Assembly (NCBI GenBank): GCA_019055375.1 | Contig: JAHQIW010000201.1 | Location: forward strand, 124,001-188,000 | Length of the DNA: 64,000 bases | Reading direction: 5' to 3' | From: Parelaphostrongylus tenuis | Taxonomy: Eukaryota > Nematoda > Chromadorea > Rhabditida > Metastrongylidae | Shown here: positions 32,801 through 44,800 of the stretch, in pieces | Layout: each line of letters opens with the position of its first letter | Numbering within the stretch: position 1 is the first letter of the stretch | The notes under the pieces: model-generated | What the model was told of the DNA's origin: nothing | The model's input: only the letters and a program-made list of their open reading frames with translations | Database searches by the model: none | Translations under genes and position numbers: made by a program

Positions 32801-35800
32801 AGAGTTCTATTGACATAATTCACTGTATACAAATTAAAGTTAGCAGAGACAGACCATTTTGGGAGTCATTACTAAACGTTGATCGCTGTTTACTACACTT
32901 TGCAACGAACAGCACAATGTGTACATAACGATTATTTCAGCTATAAATCAATTAGTATTTGGTAAATGGCGTATGTAGTTAAACTTTAGCACCACATGTT
33001 ACTTTTTCCTTATCCAACTTTGATGTGGAGCCTTGAAATTTGCCAATTTCTTGACCACGTACTTTTTGTTCACACTCGTGACATTCATTATTAGGTTGAA
33101 AAGAAAGTTCTCGGGCAGTTGTAAAAAACTGGAAATTTGTGCATTAAATCCAGACAGAAACAATAATAACTATTCTTCAAATTGAAGGTCATCGTTTCAC
33201 GACTTTCTGCCACCGGCACGCCAAGTTTTCGGATCTGGCCGAAGTGCCATTCCTTCGACTTCCGACTTCGCATCGAAGAACTCTTGACATGCTTTTCCAA
33301 CTTCATTGAGCGATTTGAATCGTTGTTCACTTTATTTTACCTCCTTAACGAGGTTTGTCTCCGAGATTAAGATCTCCGGCATCAAAACGTTGGAACCAGT
33401 GGCCAGCAGCAGATTTGCTTGTTGCAAATTCCCTTTCAAGTCCGTCAATTTCATAGACTACAGCTTGTTGTGCAAGACCTTTGCTCCAATAATGAGGCAA
33501 TGAAATACGAATTTTGATTGTATCATTGGACATGGTGGAGGCTTGTAACAAAGTGGAAATAAAGACGAATAATATCTGAGCCTTCAACGAGAAATCTCAC
33601 ATAAGAAACTGAATATTCCCATGATATGCATGGAAGTTATCCCAAGCTTATTGAAGTGCCCCAAAACTTTCTTACTAACCTAATGAGTCGTTCCATAAAT
33701 TTTGGCTCTAGAGCAATAAACACCAAATTTATTGATCAGAACTAATTAGAATTACAAGAGTTTGGTATCGTTCAATTGCGCATTTTCTTACGAACATTTT
33801 GGTACACAATCTCACTATAACTTTCTAATACGGAGCTGTCATGTAAGAAATTCGCTTGCTGCACATGCACGAATGGTGCGTAGAGGAAAATGCTGGTGAA
33901 GCGGCGCGCGTGATGTATAGAGCTTTCTGTAGCTGACCCTAGGGCGACTGATCCTCCAGATTGTTCTATCCAGCTACAGACTTCGCGAACCATTCATTTC
34001 CCAGCCGTCCTCTCTGCAACCGCATTATCGCCCATTGCCAAAATCATGCAATTCCAATTTTTTGGTTAATAAATATTGGTGTTTATTGTCCTAGAGTCAA
34101 AACTCATGAAACGACCTAATAAATTCAACGTTCAATATGAAAGAATACTTTGCCCAAATACTACTGTCATGAAGGCAATATTCAGTAAAACTTTGCAAAG
34201 AAACTGCTCCACACGCACACGATTTGCTTAGCAAAAGTTCAGGTAGGTTTTATGCTCAGTCGAAAGAAAGTTATAGTTATTTTCGCAAAAATGTAGTTCT
34301 CATAGGAAAGGTAATGAGAAGACGAGAAAACTCAGAAACCTTGGCATTTCCATCCAAGAGGTGACGATTCATCACGAGCGGCTTGATATCCGGGTAAGCA
34401 TTCACAGCGGTACGACGGGTCAACTGGACGACATCGCATATTCGGCAATGTGCATACATGACGACCTTCGACGCAAATGTCCTAAAGAAGGGTGCGCTGT
34501 ATTCGTAGTAGGTATATCTGAGCGTTCAGTAAGTCCTGGTCAATTTAAGCAAACATGAGTTAATATTCCACCAAGAAGATTACGTGGTTCGCATAAATTC
34601 AACCTCAGACGGAGGTTGGAAAAAAGAAAGGTCTCAAAGCGAAGGCTTTGGATTGTAATGGTAGCACGCCAACTCAGTAAAGGTTGAACGCGAGTTCAAC
34701 TCCCGCCTGAGGTGGAATTTTTGCATACCACTCAATCTTCTTATATGAACATTTGAACATCATACTACCCTGCTAGAAAGCGAGATGATTCATATCTACA
34801 AAACCTGTCACAACTTCTCGACATACTAGGATGACTCTAATAGCGCTTTTTCAAGTCATAAACGGAGTCATTCGTCGGAATTTGTGATTTGAGCTAATTT
34901 CGAGGGACGTCTACCGCAGACTTGCTGAGTATACAAGAGTAGAGGTCTTAGTCGGCCCGCTATGGTGAAAAATCTGAGAGCATGCATGTATGACATCTCA
35001 TCTCTGATCACTGCTTTTATCGCGCCTCTTTACTAGCATCAATATCTCCAACATATTTTGAATTTAGGACTTGGGAAATAACCAACTTCCCCTCGGTTCA
35101 CCGTTGGGTTCTCGTTGGTAGGCTGTGCCTCAGCTTGGTGTCGACGATCGACATTTGAGTCCACGCTTGGTTCAGATGGACTTCTTCTTCTTTCAACAGC
35201 ATTGGCATAATTTCGTGATGCATATCTGAATGCGAAATACATGAAAGCTGAAGTGCTGTCTCGTTTACTATGCAGAACATATAAAATGGTAACAACTGAT
35301 TGCTCGATTCCTATCTTTTATTATAATTAGTTCATTTTGGTGCAACCGTTCCAGCGCCTAGTGATTGATTGAAGTACAAACAATTTTACCATAAAATGCA
35401 TTTGATATCATCTAAAAAAAGTCACATGATCTTGCTATTTAGACAACGAATTTATGAGAACTGAAAGGTGGAATATTAAAACATAAATCATTATCTGGTA
35501 ACACCAGTGAAATATATGGGACCTAGTAGCACGTCAAGGGTAATAAGATAATAATGTCGTCAAATAGTTCAGATATACTGTGATTAGCGTCATTGTAATA
35601 AAATGCTCATAATAATAAGAATCTGGTTCTCTGATACAGGTAACTGATATTTAACTCACCGAACAATGCCTTCTTGAGAGTCGTACATCACGTGGACGCC
35701 TTCTACTCGCAGAACGACTGCATTGTCTTTGTCAAACTGAAATTTTATACCACGACTTAAGATAGAATAACTTGTAACCAATCAGAGAATGATTTTGAGC

Positions 35801-38800
35801 AGTCACAAGTGATAGAAATTAAAGAACAGTGCTGATTTGTTCAATACAGAAGCGCCACGATTCGGATCCATGTGCAGCACCTTAAGAGCGATTAGCCCTT
35901 CAGGACCGCGCGCAGTACGACTTGCAAGAGCGTGTTATTTTCGTTACCTAATCAGGTTTTTTTCCTGTTGTTCTGGAAACATTTATAGGTTTCTTGTGAT
36001 ACTTCAATACTTTACAATTTTCTCTACACGCCATTGTGGTACAAATATAATTACGAGTTAGTAAATAAGTTCTACAGAAAAAACATTACGACATAAATCT
36101 ATTAGTTTTGCTATGTTTTATCAAATATAATACACGAAATTTATTGCAGTGGGTAGAACTGATAAATTAAGCTTGGTATCAAAACTGTATTTTATTCAGC
36201 TATCAAATGACTAATAAAAGTTTAGTGGAAAAGTTTAGTGGAAAGTCGAAAACGACAAAATGGCGCGTATTATTACTGATACACGTAGCCCCGGAAGGAT
36301 TAAATGCACATTTGGCATGGCCTACGTAGGCTTATCGATGCTCTGGCCGTTTTTTTTTTCATGAACACCATGGGTGACTGAGCTAGCTATTCACCCTTCG
36401 TAGAGGAATGGGGACATGATTAGCTTAGATATGCGATGGAATCAATCATTATACAAGCAAAGCACTACTATCCATCAAATATGCACTTTTACGAAACAAA
36501 TGTGACTCTTTGTGTGCAAGGAAAATGTGCGGCAGAGACTTACTCAACTTGGCACAGCAAAGAGGGATTTCCTCTAGTGACTAATAAGTAGGAACTCATA
36601 ATCGAATTGCTTACGAATCAAGTGACAGTTAGAAAGTCATTCTTCTGTTCAACAAGATCGTTCTGTTCAGCTTGCTTCTAACTTTTGAAGAATCAAAAAC
36701 CGATGATAGTGTCAAACCGTCTCCGAACACCTTACGAGATGAGCTATAAAAATCCGCGCGTCCTTCATAACCGGTTTACCACTCATCAAAGCTTTGTTCA
36801 AGTAATAATGCCTTATTACTACTTATTTATTTACATAACTCTCCATCAAATCTTTGTGCGTAGTCCTGCACTTGCATTCGATTGATATCCTGGTATTCAT
36901 CGTTCGCAATGATCTTCGAATATTTCGTGCGGTGTGCCCACTGCTGCTTGATTAATCTGTCCTCCAGCGATGCAGAGTGATGTGCAAAACTTTCACGTCA
37001 GGCGGGACTTGAACCCATATCTCACTCTGTCCGTTAGTGTGTGTTGTTATCCGTTGCACTACTGACGCCCATTTTGTCCACTACTCTTTCTACGCTACAA
37101 CACATCTGTCTGCCAGCCGCCAACCGTCAACGGTATGGCACTGGTAGACGTTATCGACACTGAACCCAGTCACGCTGACAGAACTTGCGTATTGAATTAT
37201 CAAATTGAAAGAGTGGGGGGAGGGGGTCAGTAGTGCAACGGGCTAGATCACGCCTTACCGGATAGAGTGAGATATGGGTTTGAGTCCCGTCCGACTCGAA
37301 AGTTTTGCTCATCACTCTGCATCACTGGGTATATTTGAAGCATCATAACACCTTAGCAAGCGGGTGAATAAAGATTTTTACATAATCTGTCTTTTTTATG
37401 GATCTCGTAGAAAGATGATCGAGCCGACTCTGATCAATCGTAAAAACATCTAAGTTGAGGCATTCCCACGTGGAAATTAGAGAGCGTTGGAAAGAGTATT
37501 GGATCGGCACATTGGTCACAATAAACATCATTACTAACCACACCATTTATACCATTTGTTTCATTTTTGAATCCGACCCTTTGAGGTCCAAAGCAGTAAA
37601 TTCAGTTTTGAAATTTGTTTACTTCCTGTTCTTTCCAAGACACCATATGAGATTCAACCACAAGAATATGAGATACGAGAAAAATTCAAGGTCCCAGGCA
37701 GGCTTTGAACTTGAGACCACCAAACACAACTCTTGGATTTCACGTGCAATCCATTGCACCAACGCTGCCCTTGACTTGTCTTTTTGTCAGCGATGCTTTA
37801 ACTTTGAGCACTGTGATTCACTCCAACGATGGAGATTCAACTAACAGTTGTATAAACTCACTTCTCATTTCTGATTTCATGCTTAGTATTAGATGACGAA
37901 AATGTTGCTGGGAGATGAGAACTACGTTTCCGCATAAGAGAACATCCTAATGGGAAATGTAGATTTTTCAAAGCACGTCATCAGACAATACAGAAGGAAA
38001 TTCCCGGTAAATTCACAAGTTTATGAGGTGTCATACACAATCCAGAGACCATGACGAACAACTTCAGATGGAAAACGTTTCGAAAGATTTTCCAGTTTTA
38101 CGGGAAAGCTACAAGATTTAATCGCGGTATGCCTGCTCAATAAGAAACTTTCATTGCCTCAGATTGCTTTTGGATCAAAGATTAACCTTGTGTAAAATTT
38201 CACATGATGTAAAATGTTCGAAGTTTAACGGTGTATTTTCGCAAAGCTGCTTATTATATGACAGACTAAGCCATAAGCTTTACTGTAGGCATGTGAGAGT
38301 AACTGATAGAATAGAATGAAGGTAGACACGACCCATTCAGGATTTGGGCGGGGGCTTCTCTTTATGGAGAAATGCTCTAGTTACTAAAAAGTTGATGAGA
38401 TAAAATGTAGTAAAATGCATAATATTATATGTAAGGAATAGATATCTATAATAGAGAGGCATAAAAAAGTTCTACCCACAGTCTGGTGAGGGCATTCTTC
38501 GAATTGAATCTGTTGATCTACTGTCATCCTCATCGTTCTCTGCTGGCCACCGTCCTTCAGCAGTATGTCGATCCCAGTATAAGATCTAACATGACCTGAA
38601 TAACATTTCGAAATTATCCTATATAAACAACCAATTTCTGAACAAAACTGGATATAAAACACTGATTTCTACCTGGTCGTTCGCGACGATATTCCTCTTC
38701 ATAATTAGGAAAGGTGATTTCTGTACTAGGAGCAACATCGGGTAATGTTCCCGACACGAAAACCTGAAGAAGGCGAAGGAATGTGTAGAGTTAATGAGCA

Positions 38801-41800
38801 ATTTCGTTCCCCCTTGAATGATGCTATTTTTTTTGGTACGCTGATTTCTTAAAATATGATTCTGCTGTACATGAGCAACCTTAAATACGCATGCGTCAGG
38901 TGATCTAAAAAAGTTGATGCATAAATTACTTGATTTCTTGGTAGGAAAAAAAAACAGTTTGGAGCGTCGTCTTCAGCCAACAAGGATATGAATCAGACTT
39001 GAAGTCATTATACCATATTTCCAGAAAGAAAAATACTCTTTAATAATATGTCCATGGATATTAGTGTATTATCAAGTTAATAATACGTGATACATTTATC
39101 GTAGAATGCAAATTCAAACCGTAGACTTGAAATAGTGGTATATGTCCCTGCCACTGAACTGTTGACGGATTGATAGATGGCTTCGGTCACCAATGTGAAG
39201 TGTTACGGTTCGATTGAATAGCCCTCCAGTCAGTTGGAAACCGTTATAGACAGATGGTGATTTAACCTAAACCAGTGAACTAAGCAGATGTTCCACTTGA
39301 GATATGCTTCGTAAATCTTCGTCATACGAAGCGTTTTGAACGCGCTAATGACATAAAGCTTCCTAAATAAGGTGTGGGATGAGAATAAGATATGTATCGA
39401 GTATAATTTGTACTTTCATAGATATCAAGATCAGATTAAAATTGAGCTTCTCGTCTTTGTTGTGCCAGATAATGCCTTATATTCATATAAACGGGCACGA
39501 ATATCCCTGCATATACTTGGAGTGATTCATACGCATGGATAGGGCAAGTAGTCTATATTCAACTAGAAAAAATGCAAGGAACCGTGCGGATTCGTCTGCA
39601 GTAAACAAGTTAAAAAACTCAAATGAGAGACCTAATGAATTGGCAATGAGAATACTCAGCACTTGTGGCATTTCAAATACCACACCAACGGGTACACCAA
39701 CATCAGAAGCAGTATAATGGATCTCAGAAAGGAATACATTGAACTGAGTTGCTATTCTCGTCCATTAAGCTGATTGAGATCACTACTCGTCTTTCTGCAC
39801 AAAAGTGATGGGTTCTTTTTTCAAAGAAAACTGTAGATTTTGAAAGATGTTGCCCTTCGTATCTGTGGATATCACTGGGATTGCATTGGCGATTATCACT
39901 AAAAACACTAATTTGAAAAATGTCTTATTTTATTTTTATTGAGCAATCTAAACATGGGAGGAGTTCTAATGGGAAAAAAATGCGGAAAATATTGTGACTT
40001 CAAAAGACGATGAATTAACTAGATGTCTTTCGATTGAACAAGGAAAGGTAATATAGATCCGTTCAAAACTGAGACTAGTCATGGATAATTTAGGTGCCTG
40101 GATCAAAATCCAGCTCATTATAACTGGAAAAGTAATTGAAATTAGACAAAAACGCTGGTAACGTTCAAATTTGCCATTCTGTTTAGAAAATGTGCCCGGC
40201 GTGGACTGTAAGTTACCTACTGGGAAATTCTTAATAAATTTCTCTGCCTTTTATCTCATCACCTCTCTGATGTATTCCTCTAGCACTACCTATTACTGCA
40301 ATGCAATCTACTCCATGTCAAATCACTTGATATTAGGCACGAGTTCTTACCCAAATCCATATCAATTCGTAACCATAGGTAATTAGTACCGATTGCTAGA
40401 ATCATCGTGAGATATTCTCTGTTCAATCCAACATAACTAGTGTCCATTGTTGGGATATTGGCGACAATGCTTATTTGACGTTCTTTCTTCATTTCAAATA
40501 GTTCCCTGATAAATCCGCTGCATAATGCTCAACACTATGATTAGTACAATTCTGTGTACACGTTGTCTTTATCCGCTCCAGCACTTCACTATGTAACGCT
40601 GTGTTATATTTATAACTCCATTACGCAATTGTCATGTATATATCGTGTTTATGAATGTGTTTAATAACCCAAGTTTTAAATTCCGAGTTTCGTCTTAATC
40701 AAGAGGACTCGTGTAGCACAATCATTACACAAAGCAGACTCTTCACTATTTTGCGTGACACTACCTAGCGGGCAACTCAATATTCTGTAGATATTTTGTC
40801 TAGCTTCTGATTTGCAAATCAATGGATTTTTCGACGGTTACCTCAGCGAATAACCATCCCATAATGGATCCGATAGGATTCAGGAGTAGAAGAGGATATC
40901 CGAGATCGGATGGAATTTTTGAAACTGCCGTATATGCGTGACCATCGTTGGGAGTAATGAAGGTATGAAGGTCAGTACGATCAATCGCAATTCCATTTAT
41001 AACACCCTCAAATGATCCAGATATTCGTTGAGGATCTCCTACAATCGAAAATGCCACAATCAATGAAAACAAGTTTTCCTAAACTTCAAACAAACAAGAA
41101 AAAATGACCATTTTTTAGACATTCTTTTCCATTTCCATAGAAACCTGGCCGGCATTCGCAACAAAAACCAGTGTTATAATCTCTGAAATAGATGCTAAAA
41201 AGATGATGATCCTAAATACAATAACCAATATGACAACAGTAGTTTGGAAAGCAAAAAATTATAGAGAAACATTATGATACCTGCACACAGCATTCTGATT
41301 ACAAACTTCTCCAGCTGAAGCGCAGTTCACAACCTGAGTGCTTTGTTCAACTGAAAAACTTCGATTAAGAAAATGATAGTCTTTGAAAAATCAGATATCT
41401 CACTTTGTTCATGTTGGCGCGTCCATTCAAGCTCAGGCTCATTGGGCCTCATATCGTTACTTTGAGCCTCACGTTGATGTTCACTTGGACCATCGTCAGT
41501 TCGTCGATCCACTGATGGTGCTTGTTGACGCTGCGGCAGTTTCTCATGCGAAGTATAATCGGACAGTTGATTATCTTCGGCACCATCCTCAGGATTCGGC
41601 TCTGATTAGTGAAAAACGTTACATGAAGTACTCATTAACATGTACATCAGGTAGAAAGTCTTAACACATTATAGCGGCGTTATCTGACTTTTTGGGAAAA
41701 TAAGCCAGTCAAGAAATAATTCAGTTGGAGTTTTTTATTATTAGGTCTTCTCATAACTTTTGGCACTAGAACAAGAAATATCAAATAAACTATTATACTT

Positions 41801-44800
41801 ACTGGTAGTCAATCGATAGCCTCAATCTCGACAGTTTGGAGCTGAAAGTTAACGATCTATATAGAGCGCTGTTAGAGCGAAAAGAAAACCATGTTTCGCA
41901 CTTGAAATAGATAGGTCGTCGCTTGACCTTTATAGTAGGTTTATTTGACAATGTGAAACAAAAAAATTTCGTACCTTCAGAACAATAAGATAAAGTCTCT
42001 TGAGCGATTCTTAAATAAAAAACCTAAATTTCTTTCCAGAAAAGGAAAAATTTCTAAGCATATCAAATAGAACGGTTCTCGAATGACGTGTTATTCGAGG
42101 CAGTAGTTGAAATCGCGTGCACAACATCACTTATTTGAAAAACTTTTCTCCTTTTCAGGAAAATTCCCAGATTCTCCATTTTAGAATTCAAGACTTTGTT
42201 CTACTGTTCTTTGGGTGGAAATTTTTTTTGTTTCACACTGCCAATTAGCCTGCTCTAAAGTTCAAACAACGACCGAACTGCTTCGAGTGCGAAACATTGT
42301 TTTCTTTTTGCTCTAACAGCTTTCTATATATACCGCTTTGAAGGCTACTTTTGGTACTAAAATTGTCAGGGTTCGGGCTATCGAACGACTACTAGTAATC
42401 CCTGTATATTAGTAAATTTGGTGCTTATTACTCTAGTGCGAAATTTATGAGAAGATCTAATACTACCAATTTGATGGTAGTTCGAATTAAGGTTCATTTT
42501 TTCATTAACATAAAGGCCTACCGGCACACACACAACGTGAACAGTGGCGTTCATCGGTAAGAATGTTACAGCTTTCTGGACACCTATCACTGTATGGATC
42601 AACGGGACAGTCTGGCGCTAAAAGAATCGTGAAGTAAAGATATGCTTGATGGTAGAAGAATCGCGAAAAGAAACGTATGCATAGTGATCAAAAATAATAG
42701 GGATTGTAATTACCAAATCACTAGCTAGAATGAACTAAACTGCGTTCACTAGATCTTTTAATCCAGTCGGGATTTTTGATTAGTTATATAACTGATTATC
42801 AAAATTTTTCTTTCGGAGTAAGAAGATTTATGGCACCGCTTAATTACTTTCAGTCATGTCAAGAAAAATTTAGATCATAAGCTCTTGAGGTTTCATCAAC
42901 CTCACGTTGTAATTAATCTACATAAATAAGCATACATGTTAAAACACAGTACACATACATTCGTACGCACACACACACACACACACACACACACCACACG
43001 CACACACACACCACACACACACCACACCACACACACACCACACACACACCACACACACACACCACACACACACCACACACACATACACACACACACACCA
43101 CACACACACCACACACACACCACACCACACACACACCACACACACCACACACACACACACACGCAAACACACCACACACACACCACACACACACCACACC
43201 ACACACACACCACACACACACCACACACACACCACACACACATACACACACACACGTATCCACACACACACCACACACACACCACACACACACCACACAC
43301 ACACCACACACACACATACACATACACACACATGCATACACTCATACATACACACACACACTTTCCGCATCATTTCCGAAAAAAAATGGAAACGTATGCA
43401 AGTTATGTCGTATATCTCGGAATGAAATAAGGCCGAAGAGCCACTAGATGATTCTATGCCATAATAAAGAAAAACTATCAATGCATTTTCTCTAAATCGT
43501 TTTCAAACTAAAGATTGAAATACTAAATCTTGTGGGCATCGTGAAGAGATGTCAACATATCGAATTATGATGAAACAATAAAATGTCACGATTGGAATGA
43601 GGGATAGTTTGCTCAATACTTTGTTGAAAAGCACTTCAAGCGCAAAAAGCAAAAGATATTGCGCATTCACTGAGTGAACATTAGAAGGAAATGAATTATA
43701 GCAAGTGTTTGCTTCGGCAAGGTTTTGAAGTAGAGAACGAAATTGAATGAAATCGGTACACTGCAATCGAATGGAAAATCAACGTTAAAATTGGTTAACT
43801 AAAATAAAAATTCTGCTCAGAAAAATCCTGCAAGCTATCTTTGCTCGTTTTGTTAACAATATGATAAAAATCATTCTAAAATTCCCACCGAAACAACATC
43901 TTATACAAAATGAAATTTGTAGACGCCGTTTGAGAAATAGTTAACAATGGTTTCCTTCAGAACTAGGGATATGAATGAGTGAAAAGAGTAAGTATTTTTA
44001 TTTGTGTGAAAAGAAACATTGTGTAGGAAGAAGTATCTAGCAAAAATTATTGGAAACGATTTTGAGAGATTTTGGAAGATCAAGAATATTGTGAAAATGA
44101 ACAAGATGCGAGTAGTTTCTCTGTAACATCATATCATGAAATTAACAATTCATTCACGCATAGTGGTGGTGAAAAGAATAAAAGTTACAGAAAATTGTTC
44201 TTCATTTGAAAAATCGAGACAAGTCTAAAAAGGTGAATTCTACTGGAGTCAAAGCGGTTCACGCAACCTGATAGGCATTCTAATTTACTCTAATACACTA
44301 AGACCGATATCCTCAGCCAGTTTCAACAGTGGTAAACAGAAAAAATTTACATGTTAGTGGCTTTTTAGGTGTATTACTGAAAAAAGAGCATGAGCGCATG
44401 TGGCGCAGTGGTTTGAGGTGCCCTGCGTCGCACACGAGGTCACTGGTTCGATCTCGCGCTCATGGCTCACCAAGCCATCCATCTCTTCGGGGTCGGTAAA
44501 TTGGTACCAGACAGGTCTCAGACTTGTCTGGGAGGATAAGCAGCACTGACTCGGTTCAGCGGGAGGCCACCGCGAGTCATTGTGAAGGCCACATATGCAT
44601 TCAATCACCTTAAACGAAGTTAAAAATTGAAGTCGAATGCATGGCGCATCCTTCAGGGATTGATCAACGCCGAGAGCTTTATCCTTTTTTATCCTTTACT
44701 GAAAAAAGTGAGGATTTTCCGTTATTTTTTTTCTTACCAATCATAAACCCATCAACGGCAAAAAAAAACATGTCAACTCACGTATAGAGGGAACGTATCC

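Noticed and set aside
37455..37844. 129-codon + open frame
   Set aside because: It overlaps an antisense tRNA-like repeat, lacks splice or family support, and lies inside a nidogen intron.
39120..39266. tRNA-like repeat with box-B-like GGTTCGATTG
   Set aside because: The minus strand encodes nidogen G2F sequence ([15 protein letters not shown]) with correct splice sites and phase, so it is exon 12.
42902..43481. Long cysteine/valine-rich and His/Thr-rich open frames
   Set aside because: They are translations of the CA minisatellite.
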